From the NCBI GenBank assembly GCA_963791625.1, contig CAWBTA010000007.1, positions 62,001-126,000 of the forward strand: 64,000 nucleotides of DNA, in the 5' to 3' direction. Origin of the DNA: JANMCE01 sp963791625. Lineage in GTDB: Bacteria; Actinomycetota; Acidimicrobiia; Acidimicrobiales; Ilumatobacteraceae. Of this stretch, positions 49,769 to 58,552 are shown in pieces; within the stretch, counting starts at the first letter, position 1; every line of letters begins with the position of its first letter. Both the position numbers and the translations under genes were made by a program. The notes below the pieces were generated by a model. It searched no databases, was not told the DNA's origin, and worked only from the letters and a program-made list of their open reading frames with translations.

Positions 49769-51835
49769 GTGTCGCACAACCGGCTGCTGAATCGAGAGTA
49801 CTCCTGGCTTGATTTCAACGGTCGCGTCCTCCAACTGGCGGCCGACCCGCAACAGCGGCTGATGGAGCGAGTGAAGTTCCTGGCCATCTTCTCATCGAAT
49901 CTCGACGAGTTCTTCCAGGTGCGCGTCGCCGCCCTCAGTGACCAGGCCGCTGCCCAGGTGGCCTCGCGCTCGCCCGATGGCCGGTTGCCTCAGGAGCAGC
50001 TCGATGAGATCAGCAGGCGGGTCACTGCGCTCGTGGCCGATCAGGAACGCCTGTGGCTCGATGATGTGCATCCGGCGCTCCAACAACTCGACGCCGGACT
50101 GGTGTCCTGGCACGACCTCCCCCACGAGAAGCGGGCCGAACTCTCCGAGTGGTTTGAGCATCAGGTCTTCCCTGTTCTTACTCCGTTGGCCGTTGATCCT
50201 GCCCATCCGTTTCCGTATATCTCAAGCTTGTCGCTCAACATTGCCGTGCTCGTCAACGATCCGATCACGGGCGAGGAGCGATTCGCCCGGGTGAAGGTTC
50301 CGGCCACCCTGCCCCGCCTGGTGCCGGCACCGGGCGACACCCGGATGGTGCTGTTCGAAGAAGTCATCGCCGCTCATCTGCCCGTGTTGTTCCCCGGCAT
50401 GAATGTGGCGGGGCACTGGTCATTTCGGGTCACCCGCAACGCCGACAGCGACCAGACCGACGATGGTGAAGCCGAAGACCTACTTGCCGCCGTCGAGCTG
50501 GAGCTGCGCCGCCGCCGCTTCGGGCGCGCGGTGCGTCTCGAAGTCGACCGGTCGATGCCGAACCGCGTCGTGGATCTGTTGTGCGATGAACTCGACCTGA
50601 GCTTGATCGATGTGTCGCGCCATGACGGTCCGCTCGATCTGAGCGCCTTGTTCCGGCTGGCGGCCCGCGGCAGCGCCGAGCTGAGGGATGAACCGTGGCG
50701 GTCGGTCGTGCCGGCCCGGTTGGCCGAAGCAGCTGACAATGGTCGGGACATGTTCTCGGTCATCGCCGAGGGCGATGTCATGGTGCACCACCCATACGAT
50801 TCATTCGCGTCAACCGTCGGTGAGTTCGTCCGTCAGGCCGCGGACGACCCGCTCACGCTGTCTATCAAGATGACGCTGTACCGCACCAACGGCGACAGCG
50901 AGATTGTGCGCAGCCTTGCCCACGCCGCCGAACGCGGCGTGCAGGTCGTGGCGCTGGTTGAGCTGAAAGCCCGCTTCGACGAGGCGGCCAATATCTCCTG
51001 GGCCCGCATGCTCGAACAGGCGGGCGCTCACGTGGTGTACGGCCTGGTCGGGCTCAAGACCCACGCCAAGTGCGTTCTGGTGGTGCGCCAGGAGGCTGAT
51101 GGCATCCGTCGTTACGTGCATCTCGGCACCGGCAATTACAACGCTTCCACCGCTCGTCTCTATGAGGACTTCGGCGTGTTCTCCGCCACCCCAGCCCTGG
51201 CCGACGATGTGGGTCAGCTGTTCAACCATCTGACGGGCTATTCCCGCGTGCCCGACTACCGCCAGATCGTGGTGGCACCTGAACACCTGCGGTCGCGTCT
51301 GCTCGAACTCATTGACCAGGAAGCTCGGTTCGGACCAGCAGGGCGGATCCTGATCAAGTCCAACTCGGTCACGGACCCGCAAGTCATTGAGGCGCTCTAT
51401 GCCGCTTCCGCTTCCGGGACACAGATCGACATCATCGTGCGCGGCATCAGCTGCCTGCGGCCAGGTGTCCCCGGACTCTCGGAAACGATTCGCGTCCGCT
51501 CTATTCTGGGTCGCAACCTCGAGCATTCTCGCGTCTACATGTTCCGTCACGGGTCGCCCGGTGACGAGCCGCTGTGGATGATTGGCTCGGCCGATCTCAT
51601 GGGACGCAACCTCGACCGTCGCGTCGAAGTGCTGGTACCGGTGACGGCCGAAGCCCACCAACGACGCATCGCGGCGGTGCTCGAAGCGCAGTTGGCCGAC
51701 GATACCGGCTCGTGGACGCTGAGCGGTGAGGGCCAATGGCAACGCATGTGCGGCGGGCAGGTAAACGCCCAGCAGATCTGTCGAGACTTGGCCCGCGCCG
51801 AGGCCCGACGAGCCCTCGATCGTGATGCGCCGTGA
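49769..51835 (+). CDS. ppk1: polyphosphate kinase 1
   Basis: 688 residues, normal for PPK1. Synthesises polyphosphate from ATP reversibly. N-terminal NREYSWLDFNGRVLQLA, the central ALVELKARFDEAANISWA and the autophosphorylated-His region VGLKTHAKCVLVVRQ followed by RYVHLGTGNYNASTARLYED are clear. GTG start. Stop overlaps the Nudix gene as GTGA (51832-51835). The ppk1-Nudix (mutT1) order is as in mycobacteria (Rv2984-Rv2985, recalled). Confidence 0.97.
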   Translation: MSHNRLLNREYSWLDFNGRVLQLAADPQQRLMERVKFLAIFSSNLDEFFQVRVAALSDQAAAQVASRSPDGRLPQEQLDEISRRVTALVADQERLWLDDVHPALQQLDAGLVSWHDLPHEKRAELSEWFEHQVFPVLTPLAVDPAHPFPYISSLSLNIAVLVNDPITGEERFARVKVPATLPRLVPAPGDTRMVLFEEVIAAHLPVLFPGMNVAGHWSFRVTRNADSDQTDDGEAEDLLAAVELELRRRRFGRAVRLEVDRSMPNRVVDLLCDELDLSLIDVSRHDGPLDLSALFRLAARGSAELRDEPWRSVVPARLAEAADNGRDMFSVIAEGDVMVHHPYDSFASTVGEFVRQAADDPLTLSIKMTLYRTNGDSEIVRSLAHAAERGVQVVALVELKARFDEAANISWARMLEQAGAHVVYGLVGLKTHAKCVLVVRQEADGIRRYVHLGTGNYNASTARLYEDFGVFSATPALADDVGQLFNHLTGYSRVPDYRQIVVAPEHLRSRLLELIDQEARFGPAGRILIKSNSVTDPQVIEALYAASASGTQIDIIVRGISCLRPGVPGLSETIRVRSILGRNLEHSRVYMFRHGSPGDEPLWMIGSADLMGRNLDRRVEVLVPVTAEAHQRRIAAVLEAQLADDTGSWTLSGEGQWQRMCGGQVNAQQICRDLARAEARRALDRDAP

Positions 51836-52212
51836 CCGTGATCGAAGCCGCGGGAGGAGTGGTAGAACGCGACGGGCTCGTGCTGGTCGCCCATCGACCC
51901 ATGTATGACGACTGGACCCTGCCCAAAGGCAAACTCGACCGCACCGACGCCGATCTCCAGACGTGCGCGCAGCGCGAGGTATGGGAAGAAACGGGCTATC
52001 GCTGTTCGGTCAGTGGACCGTCGGTTGAGGTGCAGTACGCCTTGGATGCCACCAGGAACAAGCGGGTCACCTACTGGCGCATGACCGTCGTCGAGGGCGA
52101 ATTCGTACCGAACACCGAGGTGGACGAGGTGCGCTGGCTCGCCCCCAGTGAGGCGCTCTTCCTGCTCACCTACGAGCAGGACCGCGCGATCCTCAACCAA
52201 CTTCTACGATAA
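51832..52212 (+). CDS. Nudix hydrolase, MutT1-like
   Basis: 126 residues with a Nudix box (GKLDRTDADLQTCAQREVWE then ETGY) and start IEAAGGVVERDGLVLVAHRP. It corresponds to the N-terminal domain of mycobacterial MutT1 but lacks the C-terminal phosphohistidine-phosphatase domain. Likely hydrolyses (di)nucleoside polyphosphates; coupling with ppk1 suggests a link to polyphosphate-nucleotide balance. Confidence 0.88.
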   Translation: MTVIEAAGGVVERDGLVLVAHRPMYDDWTLPKGKLDRTDADLQTCAQREVWEETGYRCSVSGPSVEVQYALDATRNKRVTYWRMTVVEGEFVPNTEVDEVRWLAPSEALFLLTYEQDRAILNQLLR

Positions 52213-52216
52213 GGAC

Positions 52217-53587
52217 GTGACGGAGAACGCGACGAGCGGCTGGCAGCCCCTTCGCACCGAGCCGCCCCTGCCCAAGCGCGAGCGACGCCTGTTGATTTCG
52301 GCCTTCACTCGCCTCGCCCGTACCCACACAGCCGCCGCAGCGGGCGACGCAGCTGTCGCCATCGCGCTGGCCGGATCGCTGTTCTTCGATATCGGTCCGG
52401 GAGAAGCTCGCAGCAAGATTGCGCTGTACCTCGTATTCACCATGGCACCGTTCGCAGTGGTCGCGCCGCTGATGGGGCCGCTGCTCGATCGGCTGCAGGG
52501 TGGCCGTCGCTGGATGGTGACCATCGGTGCGTTCCTGCGGGCACTGCTGTGCGCCTCGATGATCCGCCACCTCCAGTCGAACTGGCTGTTCCCTCAGGCG
52601 TTCCTGGTGCTCGTGTTGTCCAAGACGTACGCCATCTCCAAAAGTGCGCTCGTACCTCGTGTGGTGCGCGGCGAAGACGAGTTGGTGGAGGCCAACGCCA
52701 AGCTCGGCCTGCTGTCGGGGATCGGCGGTCTTGCCGTGGCCGTTCCAGCACTCGGCCTGCGGGCGATCTTTCACACCGGCAAACCGGTGTTGGGCCTGGC
52801 GTCGGTCTTGTTCCTGCTGGCGGCCGTCTACGGCCTCAAGCTGCCCGGCGGGGCCGTGGCCGAACACCGCATCGAGCCGGAAGAGAAGGCGATGCTGCGC
52901 TCCATCGGTATTGCGCTGGCGGCATCGGCCATGGCGGTCGTGCGCGCCACCGTTGGCTTCCTGTCGTTTCACATGGCGTTCTGGCTGCGAGAAAAGGGCA
53001 CGCCGGTCTGGTGGTTCGGTGTGGTGATCGCAGCTTCGTCCATCGGCGCGTTCGCCGGCAACGCGCTGGCGCCCAAGCTGCGCCAAAGACTGCAAGAAGA
53101 GACCATGCTCGCTGGCTGTCTCGGCGGCGTCGCGCTCCTCGGTCTGCTGGTAGCGCTGGATGGTTCGAAAGCCGGAGCGGCGGTGCTTTCGGCCGCCGTC
53201 GGTGTCGCGGCGTCGGTAGGACGTTTGGCGTTTGACGCCATCGTGCAGCGAGATGCGCCCGAAGCCAACCGCGGCCGGGCGTTCGCTCGCTTCGAAACGC
53301 GTTTTCAGGTGGCCTGGGTGGCGGCCGCATTCGTGCCGGTCGTCATTCACCTGCCCGCCCGGGTTGGCCTGCTCTGCGTTGGTCTCTTGGCCGTTGCCGG
53401 TCTGGTGTCGTTCCTGCTCGGCACCCGAGTAGCCCGCGAGCGGGGGCAGCACCGCGTCGGTCTTCTGGCTCGTTCCCGCCAGGAAATCTCAAAACGCCGA
53501 GCGCAGGAGTTAGGTCGATCCACCAAGCCAAAACGCTCGCCCAAAGCAACGGCCGACCGACCACCATCATCGCGGCCGAGCCGTTAG
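52217..53587 (+). CDS. MFS-type transporter with basic C-terminal tail
   Basis: 456 residues with about 12 helices. N-terminal cytoplasmic arm TEPPLPKRERRLLISAFTRL; loop FARFETRFQVAWVAAAFVPV; a long C-terminal cytoplasmic tail of about 60 residues rich in Lys, Arg and Ser. GTG at 52217 chosen, 4 nt after the Nudix stop. Substrate unknown; in the ppk1 operon a phosphate- or nucleotide-related cargo is a weak guess. Confidence 0.82.
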   Translation: MTENATSGWQPLRTEPPLPKRERRLLISAFTRLARTHTAAAAGDAAVAIALAGSLFFDIGPGEARSKIALYLVFTMAPFAVVAPLMGPLLDRLQGGRRWMVTIGAFLRALLCASMIRHLQSNWLFPQAFLVLVLSKTYAISKSALVPRVVRGEDELVEANAKLGLLSGIGGLAVAVPALGLRAIFHTGKPVLGLASVLFLLAAVYGLKLPGGAVAEHRIEPEEKAMLRSIGIALAASAMAVVRATVGFLSFHMAFWLREKGTPVWWFGVVIAASSIGAFAGNALAPKLRQRLQEETMLAGCLGGVALLGLLVALDGSKAGAAVLSAAVGVAASVGRLAFDAIVQRDAPEANRGRAFARFETRFQVAWVAAAFVPVVIHLPARVGLLCVGLLAVAGLVSFLLGTRVARERGQHRVGLLARSRQEISKRRAQELGRSTKPKRSPKATADRPPSSRPSR

Positions 53588-53596
53588 TAGAGGGCG

Positions 53597-54808
53597 TCAG
53601 TCGGGGTTGTCGGTGAGGGAGAGGCGGGCTAGCCAAAGACCGGGGGCATCGACTTCGGCTGGTGTCGGGAGGTTCACGGCGGACTGCAGCAGCATCGACA
53701 GGTTCTCCGGTTCGCGCTCGATCACCCCCTTGACGAACGCCGCGCCCCGGTCAACCTGCGCGCGCCCGATTCGCAAGCCGAGAAGTTGCTCGACGAACTG
53801 GTCGGAATGAGAGGGCTCCAGCCGACGACGGCGAACCGCTTCCGACACTGCGCTGCCGGGGCCGATGAGTCGAGCCGCAGCGAGGTCGACCGCGTGGTCG
53901 ATGTAGCCCACGATGACCGCCACCAGTGCGTCGAGCCGGGGCACCAGTGCCTGCTGTTCGGGCGTGGTGGCCGCGCCGAGTAGCAGTTCAGGTCGGCTGA
54001 AGACGGCCTGCAGCTGTTGCGTTGGGTCGCCGCTGCCGTCCTCCAGATCGCCAAGGGCACGAGCCAACGAATCGGGGTCGGGCCGGAACGTTTTCGCGTA
54101 CGAGGTGAGCAGGTCGGAGAGCGCTTCTTTTATGTGCGGCACCCGCAACACCGCATGGCTGGTGAGCTGATGCACACACACCCACAACCGAAGGCCTTCC
54201 TGATCGAGGCTCCAGTCCTCGCCGAACGAATCGATGCGGGCTGACACCACCTGGATCTCATCCGATGTCGGACGGGGGATGGGCAGGTCGTAGTCCCCAA
54301 AGGACCGTTGCGACAGGTGACCTACAAGCGAGCCAGCGGCCATGCCGAGCATAACGGGGCTCATCATCGACATGAGACCCTGCATCATCGCCGCGGTCGG
54401 GTCGGGGTCGGTGTCATCGGTGGGCAGCTTGCTCGGATGCAGTGATGTGGCGAGATGCTCGAAGAGGGGCTTGTAGGCGTCGAGGGAGTGCTGCGACCAC
54501 TGCGCCGCGGTGACCGGCAGGATCCGCACGGGGCGCCCGTCGTTGGTCAGCTCAAGCCCGGTGATGTCGCGGACGTGCATGTCGGCCAGTGACGAGAGGT
54601 GCTCGTAGGAAATCCTTACGGTCGGGTCGATGTTGCCGGTTTCGCCGTCGGTTGCTGCGATGGAGTTGGCGAACTGGCGCGCAGAGTCCCAGTGCAGCGA
54701 ACCTTGTGACTGCATCATGCGGGCCAGATCACCGAAAAATGGCATCGCGCCGAAGGGATTGCCGCCGAAGGGGTCTCGATCCGGATGTTCGTCGCTCACG
54801 CTCAGCAT
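53597..54808 (-). CDS. DUF2342 zinc-metalloprotease-fold protein with degenerate HExxH
   Basis: 403 residues. Acidic, Gly/Pro/Phe-rich N-terminus (DPFGGNPFGAMPFF), the DUF2342 core around GMAAGSLVGHLSQRSFGDYD and DSFGEDWSLDQEGLRLWV, and a C-terminal helical domain. The family zinc motif reads HQLTSH (213-218): the catalytic Glu is Gln and the second His of HExxH is Ser, so protease activity is doubtful. ATG at 54808 preferred over the longer frame. Role in actinobacteria is unknown. Confidence 0.85.
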   Translation of the reverse strand: MLSVSDEHPDRDPFGGNPFGAMPFFGDLARMMQSQGSLHWDSARQFANSIAATDGETGNIDPTVRISYEHLSSLADMHVRDITGLELTNDGRPVRILPVTAAQWSQHSLDAYKPLFEHLATSLHPSKLPTDDTDPDPTAAMMQGLMSMMSPVMLGMAAGSLVGHLSQRSFGDYDLPIPRPTSDEIQVVSARIDSFGEDWSLDQEGLRLWVCVHQLTSHAVLRVPHIKEALSDLLTSYAKTFRPDPDSLARALGDLEDGSGDPTQQLQAVFSRPELLLGAATTPEQQALVPRLDALVAVIVGYIDHAVDLAAARLIGPGSAVSEAVRRRRLEPSHSDQFVEQLLGLRIGRAQVDRGAAFVKGVIEREPENLSMLLQSAVNLPTPAEVDAPGLWLARLSLTDNPD

Positions 54809-54845
54809 GGTATGCCCCGGATCGGTCAAGATGTCGGGCGCGACC

Positions 54846-54852
54846 AGGAGGT
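54846..54852 (+). promoter_or_regulatory. Shine-Dalgarno of epimerase gene
   Basis: AGGAGGT, 4 nt before the ATG at 54857. One of few perfect SD sites here; a second ATG at 54866 would give 13-nt spacing, so 54857 is preferred. Confidence 0.6.
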
Positions 54853-54856
54853 GACG

Positions 54857-55900
54857 ATGACGACGATGACGAAACAGCTGGTGCTGGGCGACGTGGTGGT
54901 CATCACCGGTGCCCGGAGTGCCCTCGGCCAACGCGTCGTGCGCGCCCTGTCCAACGACCCCGGAGTTTTCGAGGTCCGCACCATCGACAGCGCTCCGGTT
55001 GATGACGACGAGTCCCTCGCGTCAGCGCTTGCCGGGGCAACGGTGCTGATCCACCTCATGTTTGTGGACGACACCGAGTGGCGACCGCGAGGCAGCGAGC
55101 GTGACAACGTCGGTGGTGCCCGTCGGCTGCTGTCGTTGGCTACCGAGGTCGATCATGTCGTCGGACTGTCATCGGCCCTCGTCTATGGCGCCTGGTCCAA
55201 CAACCCGGCCCCGCTCACCGAGGACGCTCCGTTACGCCCCAACCCCGATTTCGCCTACGCGGTACAGCGGGCCCAGATTGAACAACTGCTGGCCGACTGG
55301 GTGAACGAGCGGCCCGACCGTACGGCCACCGTGTTGCGGCCCTGTCTCACCCTCAGCCGAGACAATGACGGCGGATGGATCGCTCGCTCGCTCGCTGCCG
55401 CGGCTGGTGCCCGTCTTGGTGAGGAAGACCCGCCCGCCCAATTCCTCCACATGGACGACCTCGCATCAGCCATCGACCTGGCCCGCCGTGAACGCCTGGA
55501 CGGGCCGTACAATGTCGCGCCGGATGGTTGGGTGCCGGGTGAGACGGTTCGCGCCCTGGCCGGTGCCCGACCCCGATTGCGACTGCCCGCGGCAGTCGCC
55601 GGACGGTTGGCCGAATGGCAGTGGAAGTTTCAGCAGGGCCCTGTTCCGCCCGGGCTGTTGCCGTACGCGTCGTCCACCTGGGTGATAGCAAACGACCGGT
55701 TGAAGTTGGCCGGTTGGAAGCCGCGCAAAACCAACGAGCAGGCCTACGTGGCCGGTACCGAGGCTCGCTGGTGGACGCTGCTCACGCCGAAGCGCAAACA
55801 GGAACTGGCGCTTGGTGGTGTTATTGGTTTGGGGGCAGTGGTTGCGTTGGCGAGCTCGTTGTTGTTCCGACAGATCCTGAGACGCCGGGCTTCGCGCTGA
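54857..55900 (+). CDS. NAD-dependent epimerase/dehydratase-family protein with C-terminal membrane anchor
   Basis: 347 residues. Rossmann start VVVITGARSALGQRVVRALS, extended-SDR stretch SSALVYGAWSNNPAPL (Tyr in the active-site region, no clear YxxxK) and RPCLTLSRDNDGGWIA. A C-terminal hydrophobic helix (about 316-337) and basic end (FRQILRRRASR) suggest a tail anchor. Acts on a nucleotide-sugar or lipid-linked sugar, unknown. Its last 80 nt overlap the 3' end of the convergent PDZ protein gene in coding sequence on both strands. Confidence 0.85.
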   Translation: MTTMTKQLVLGDVVVITGARSALGQRVVRALSNDPGVFEVRTIDSAPVDDDESLASALAGATVLIHLMFVDDTEWRPRGSERDNVGGARRLLSLATEVDHVVGLSSALVYGAWSNNPAPLTEDAPLRPNPDFAYAVQRAQIEQLLADWVNERPDRTATVLRPCLTLSRDNDGGWIARSLAAAAGARLGEEDPPAQFLHMDDLASAIDLARRERLDGPYNVAPDGWVPGETVRALAGARPRLRLPAAVAGRLAEWQWKFQQGPVPPGLLPYASSTWVIANDRLKLAGWKPRKTNEQAYVAGTEARWWTLLTPKRKQELALGGVIGLGAVVALASSLLFRQILRRRASR

Positions 55901-56966
55901 GCGTTATCTTCATGTTGTGGGTCTGACCGGCGGTGATGACCCGAAGCTCCACCGTGTCTCTGGCCGAGTAACGGCGGAGCGTGACGGCAAGTGACCACAT
56001 CGACGTCACCGGCTGACCGTCGATGGCCATCACGATGTCACCGGTTTTGAGCATGTGATCGGCCGGCGAGCCGCCGGTGACGTTGTCCACCTGCACCCCT
56101 TGCGGTGCATCGATACCGCCGATACCAAGCCAGGGCATGGCGCTGTCGCCGTCGTCCGCCGCGGCGCGGGCCAGTCCGATGGCTACATCGGTAGGAATAG
56201 CGATCAGCTGACCGTCGTTCTGTCGGCGCACGCCGAGCGCCACGATTTTTCCGTCCTGCCACAGGACGGAGTTGGTAGCGTCGAGCGAGCCGGCGGTGCG
56301 CACGATCACGACGGGCGTACTCGGCTCGTTCACGTCGTCCAGCTGTACCATGCCGAGGGCGGAGATGTCTCCGGTGGTCGAGCCGTCGGCGGTCATCACC
56401 TGGACGGAGGCGCCCACCTTGAGGCGCATGCAGCTGCCGAGCGGCGAGAGCGGAGCGTGAGGCGAACCTTGCACGACGGCCAGTTGGCTCTGCGTGGCCT
56501 TCTTCACGGAAAGATTCGTTGCCGTGCTGCTTGCATCGGTCGGATCAGAAACCGAATGGGCTTTGTTCAGCCCGGCCAGGCTGGTGACGATGGTGCCGAG
56601 CCCGTCCAGCACGAGGGCCGGAATGGAGCGGCGGCCGTTGCCGTCTTCGACCACCAGCGTGTAGAGGTGCTCGAGCTGCTCGTTGATCGTGGTGACCGGA
56701 TAGCCGAATCCGGTGCCCCGGGCTGTCCGGCTATTTTGACGGCCCGAGACCACAACGATGGCAACCGTGGTGGCGATGACGGTTACAACCAGTGCGACGC
56801 CGAACGACGCAACCAGGGTTCGGAATGGGAATCCGACTGCCGATTCCGGCTCAAGCGTGGTGACTCTTGCGTGGATCTCAGACGGGTGACGCCACACGCG
56901 GTCTGGTGGCGGCCCAGGCGACCACGAGGTCGCTGCATCGTCGTCAAACTCCTCGTCGCCCTCCAC
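55821..56966 (-). CDS. membrane-anchored trypsin-fold PDZ protein with no catalytic triad (HtrA-like pseudoprotease)
   Basis: 381 residues. Acidic cytoplasmic N-terminus, membrane helix at about 48-75, trypsin-like domain at about 85-265, PDZ at about 276-358 (PWLGIGGIDAPQG, GDIVMAIDGQPV) and a Thr/Pro-rich tail. The triad is lost: the His-turn VTNAHVV reads TSLAGLN and the Ser motif GNSGGP reads AGSLDATNSVLWQDG. GTG at 56966, 8 nt after TACGAT, preferred to the longer open frame. Likely a scaffold or binding form of HtrA at the cell surface. Confidence 0.85.
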   Translation of the reverse strand: MEGDEEFDDDAATSWSPGPPPDRVWRHPSEIHARVTTLEPESAVGFPFRTLVASFGVALVVTVIATTVAIVVVSGRQNSRTARGTGFGYPVTTINEQLEHLYTLVVEDGNGRRSIPALVLDGLGTIVTSLAGLNKAHSVSDPTDASSTATNLSVKKATQSQLAVVQGSPHAPLSPLGSCMRLKVGASVQVMTADGSTTGDISALGMVQLDDVNEPSTPVVIVRTAGSLDATNSVLWQDGKIVALGVRRQNDGQLIAIPTDVAIGLARAAADDGDSAMPWLGIGGIDAPQGVQVDNVTGGSPADHMLKTGDIVMAIDGQPVTSMWSLAVTLRRYSARDTVELRVITAGQTHNMKITLSAKPGVSGSVGTTTSSPTQPLPPNQ

Positions 56967-56974
56967 GACGCAGC

Positions 56975-56980
56975 ATCGTA
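56975..56980 (-). promoter_or_regulatory. -10 box of PDZ pseudoprotease gene (leaderless type)
   Basis: TACGAT on the minus strand ends 8 nt before the GTG at 56966. An identical hexamer drives moaE in the opposite direction. Confidence 0.55.
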
Positions 56981-57038
56981 CTGTGTGGTTGCGCTCTGTT
57001 GTCCGCGCGGGGTTAGCGTTCCGAGGTGGTCGGGTCGC

Positions 57039-57044
57039 TACGAT
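57039..57044 (+). promoter_or_regulatory. -10 box of moaE operon (leaderless type)
   Basis: TACGAT ends 6 nt before the GTG at 57051. Confidence 0.6.
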
Positions 57045-57050
57045 GCTTTC

Positions 57051-57548
57051 GTGCAAGTTCCTCCCTCCGGCGACACATGGTGCGGCCTCACCTCAAACCC
57101 GCTCCCTGTCGGCGCAGTGTACGAGTGGTGCGTGCAGCCGAACTGCGGGGCGGTCGTGCTGTTCTCGGGCACCGTGCGTGACCATGCGGCCGACAGCACG
57201 GGCGCGTTCCGTGATGGCGTCGAGCACCTGATCTACGAGGCCTACGAGGAGCAGGTCGTCCCCACCTTCGAAGCCATTGCCGCCGAGGCTCGGGCAACGT
57301 GGCCCACACTCGGGCGCATCGTTTTGTTGCACCGGGTGGGCAAGCTGGAGCTCGGTGACTCATCGGTGCTGGTTGCCGTGTCGTCTCCCCATCGGCCAGA
57401 GGCGTTTGAGGCGGCCCGATTCGGTATCGACGCGCTGAAGCGCTCGGCACCGATCTGGAAGCAGGAAAGCTGGGAAGGCGGACAGGATTGGGGACTTGGT
57501 TCCCACGCGATCGAGCCTGTGCGACCGACCTCGGTGGATGCTTCGTAG
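57051..57548 (+). CDS. moaE: molybdopterin synthase catalytic subunit
   Basis: 165 residues. Transfers sulfur from MoaD thiocarboxylate to precursor Z. Seen: GAVVLFSGTVRDH, LIYEAYEEQVVPTF, LLHRVGKLELGDSSVLVAVS and APIWKQESWEGG with the active-site lysine in WKQE. The longer frame upstream is not conserved; GTG 57051 has a -10 box. No MoaD-like ORF is next to it. Stop overlaps the mreB start (TAGTG, 57546-57550). Confidence 0.94.
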   Translation: MQVPPSGDTWCGLTSNPLPVGAVYEWCVQPNCGAVVLFSGTVRDHAADSTGAFRDGVEHLIYEAYEEQVVPTFEAIAAEARATWPTLGRIVLLHRVGKLELGDSSVLVAVSSPHRPEAFEAARFGIDALKRSAPIWKQESWEGGQDWGLGSHAIEPVRPTSVDAS

Positions 57549-58552
57549 TGGCTCGGGATCTGGCGATTGACTTAGGGACGGCGAACACGCTGGTGTACGC
57601 CAAGGGACGCGGCATCGTGCTGAACGAGCCGTCGGTTATCGCGCTCAACAGTCAGAGCGGCGAAGTGCTTGCCACCGGCCATGAGGCCTGGCAGATGATC
57701 GGCCGTACGCCGGGTTACATCGTGGCGGTGCGTCCGCTGCGCGGCGGCGCGATCACCGACTTCGACGTAACGGAGAAAATGATTCGGTTGCTTTTGCAAC
57801 GAGTTGGCGTGTCCCGCTTCAACCGGCCCCGCGTCGTCATCTGCGTACCGTCGGCCATCACCGAGGTGGAAAAGCGCGCCGTCACCGAAGCGGCTCGGCG
57901 AGCCGGTGCTGCCGATCCGCAGCTTATTGAGCAGCCCATGGCCGCGGCCATCGGTGCCGGGCTCCCCATCGAAGAGCCCATCGGCAACATGGTCATCGAC
58001 ATCGGCGGTGGCACTAGTGAGACGGCGTGTATTTCGCTCGGCGGCATTGTGGCGCTCGAAGCGGTGCGCGTCGGTTCCTTCGACATCGACTCGGCCATCC
58101 AGTCGTTCGTGCGTCGCGAATACGGCATTGCCATTGGCGAGCGCACGGCTGAAGAAATCAAGGTTGCGATCGGCTCGGCCGACCCGACTCCCGATGAGAC
58201 CTACGCCGAGGTGCGCGGGCGCGACCTCATGACGGGCCTGCCGAAGACGGTCACGCTCACCCCGCTGGAGGTGCGCGAAGCGATCGAGGAAGTCGTGGTC
58301 GCCATTGTCGATTCCGTCGTGCGTTGTCTGTCGAAAGCGCCACCTGAACTGTCGCAGGACTTTCTGCTGCGCGGCATCAACCTGGTCGGTGGCGGTGGCA
58401 TGCTGCGCGGCCTCGACACCCGTCTGGAACGAGAGACCCGCGTGCCGGTGCGCATTGTGGAAGCACCGCTCGAGTCGGTCGTGCTCGGTGCCGGACACTG
58501 CATCGAGAACTGGGACGCCCTGAAGGGCATGTTCATGGGTGCTCGCCGCTAG
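57548..58552 (+). CDS. mreB: MreB-type rod-shape actin homologue
   Basis: 334 residues, full-length MreB. Phosphate 1 loop AIDLGTANTLVYAKGRGI, ARDLA start, phosphate 2 VIDIGGGTSETACISLGG, adenosine loop LVGGGGMLRGLD. Filament-forming ATPase guiding cell-wall insertion. GTG at 57548 overlaps moaE's stop by 1 nt; the stop overlaps rnb likewise (58550-58554). No mreC/mreD follows, so the wall machinery genes lie elsewhere. Confidence 0.93.
   Translation: MARDLAIDLGTANTLVYAKGRGIVLNEPSVIALNSQSGEVLATGHEAWQMIGRTPGYIVAVRPLRGGAITDFDVTEKMIRLLLQRVGVSRFNRPRVVICVPSAITEVEKRAVTEAARRAGAADPQLIEQPMAAAIGAGLPIEEPIGNMVIDIGGGTSETACISLGGIVALEAVRVGSFDIDSAIQSFVRREYGIAIGERTAEEIKVAIGSADPTPDETYAEVRGRDLMTGLPKTVTLTPLEVREAIEEVVVAIVDSVVRCLSKAPPELSQDFLLRGINLVGGGGMLRGLDTRLERETRVPVRIVEAPLESVVLGAGHCIENWDALKGMFMGARR

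Noticed and set aside
52193..53452. 419-codon minus-strand frame opposite the MFS gene
   Set aside because: Gln/Arg/His-rich antisense shadow with no hydrophobic helices; the plus strand encodes a 12-helix transporter.
56055..57050. Upstream part of the open frame containing moaE (332 codons)
   Set aside because: Antisense shadow of the PDZ protein; MoaE similarity begins only at the GTG at 57051.
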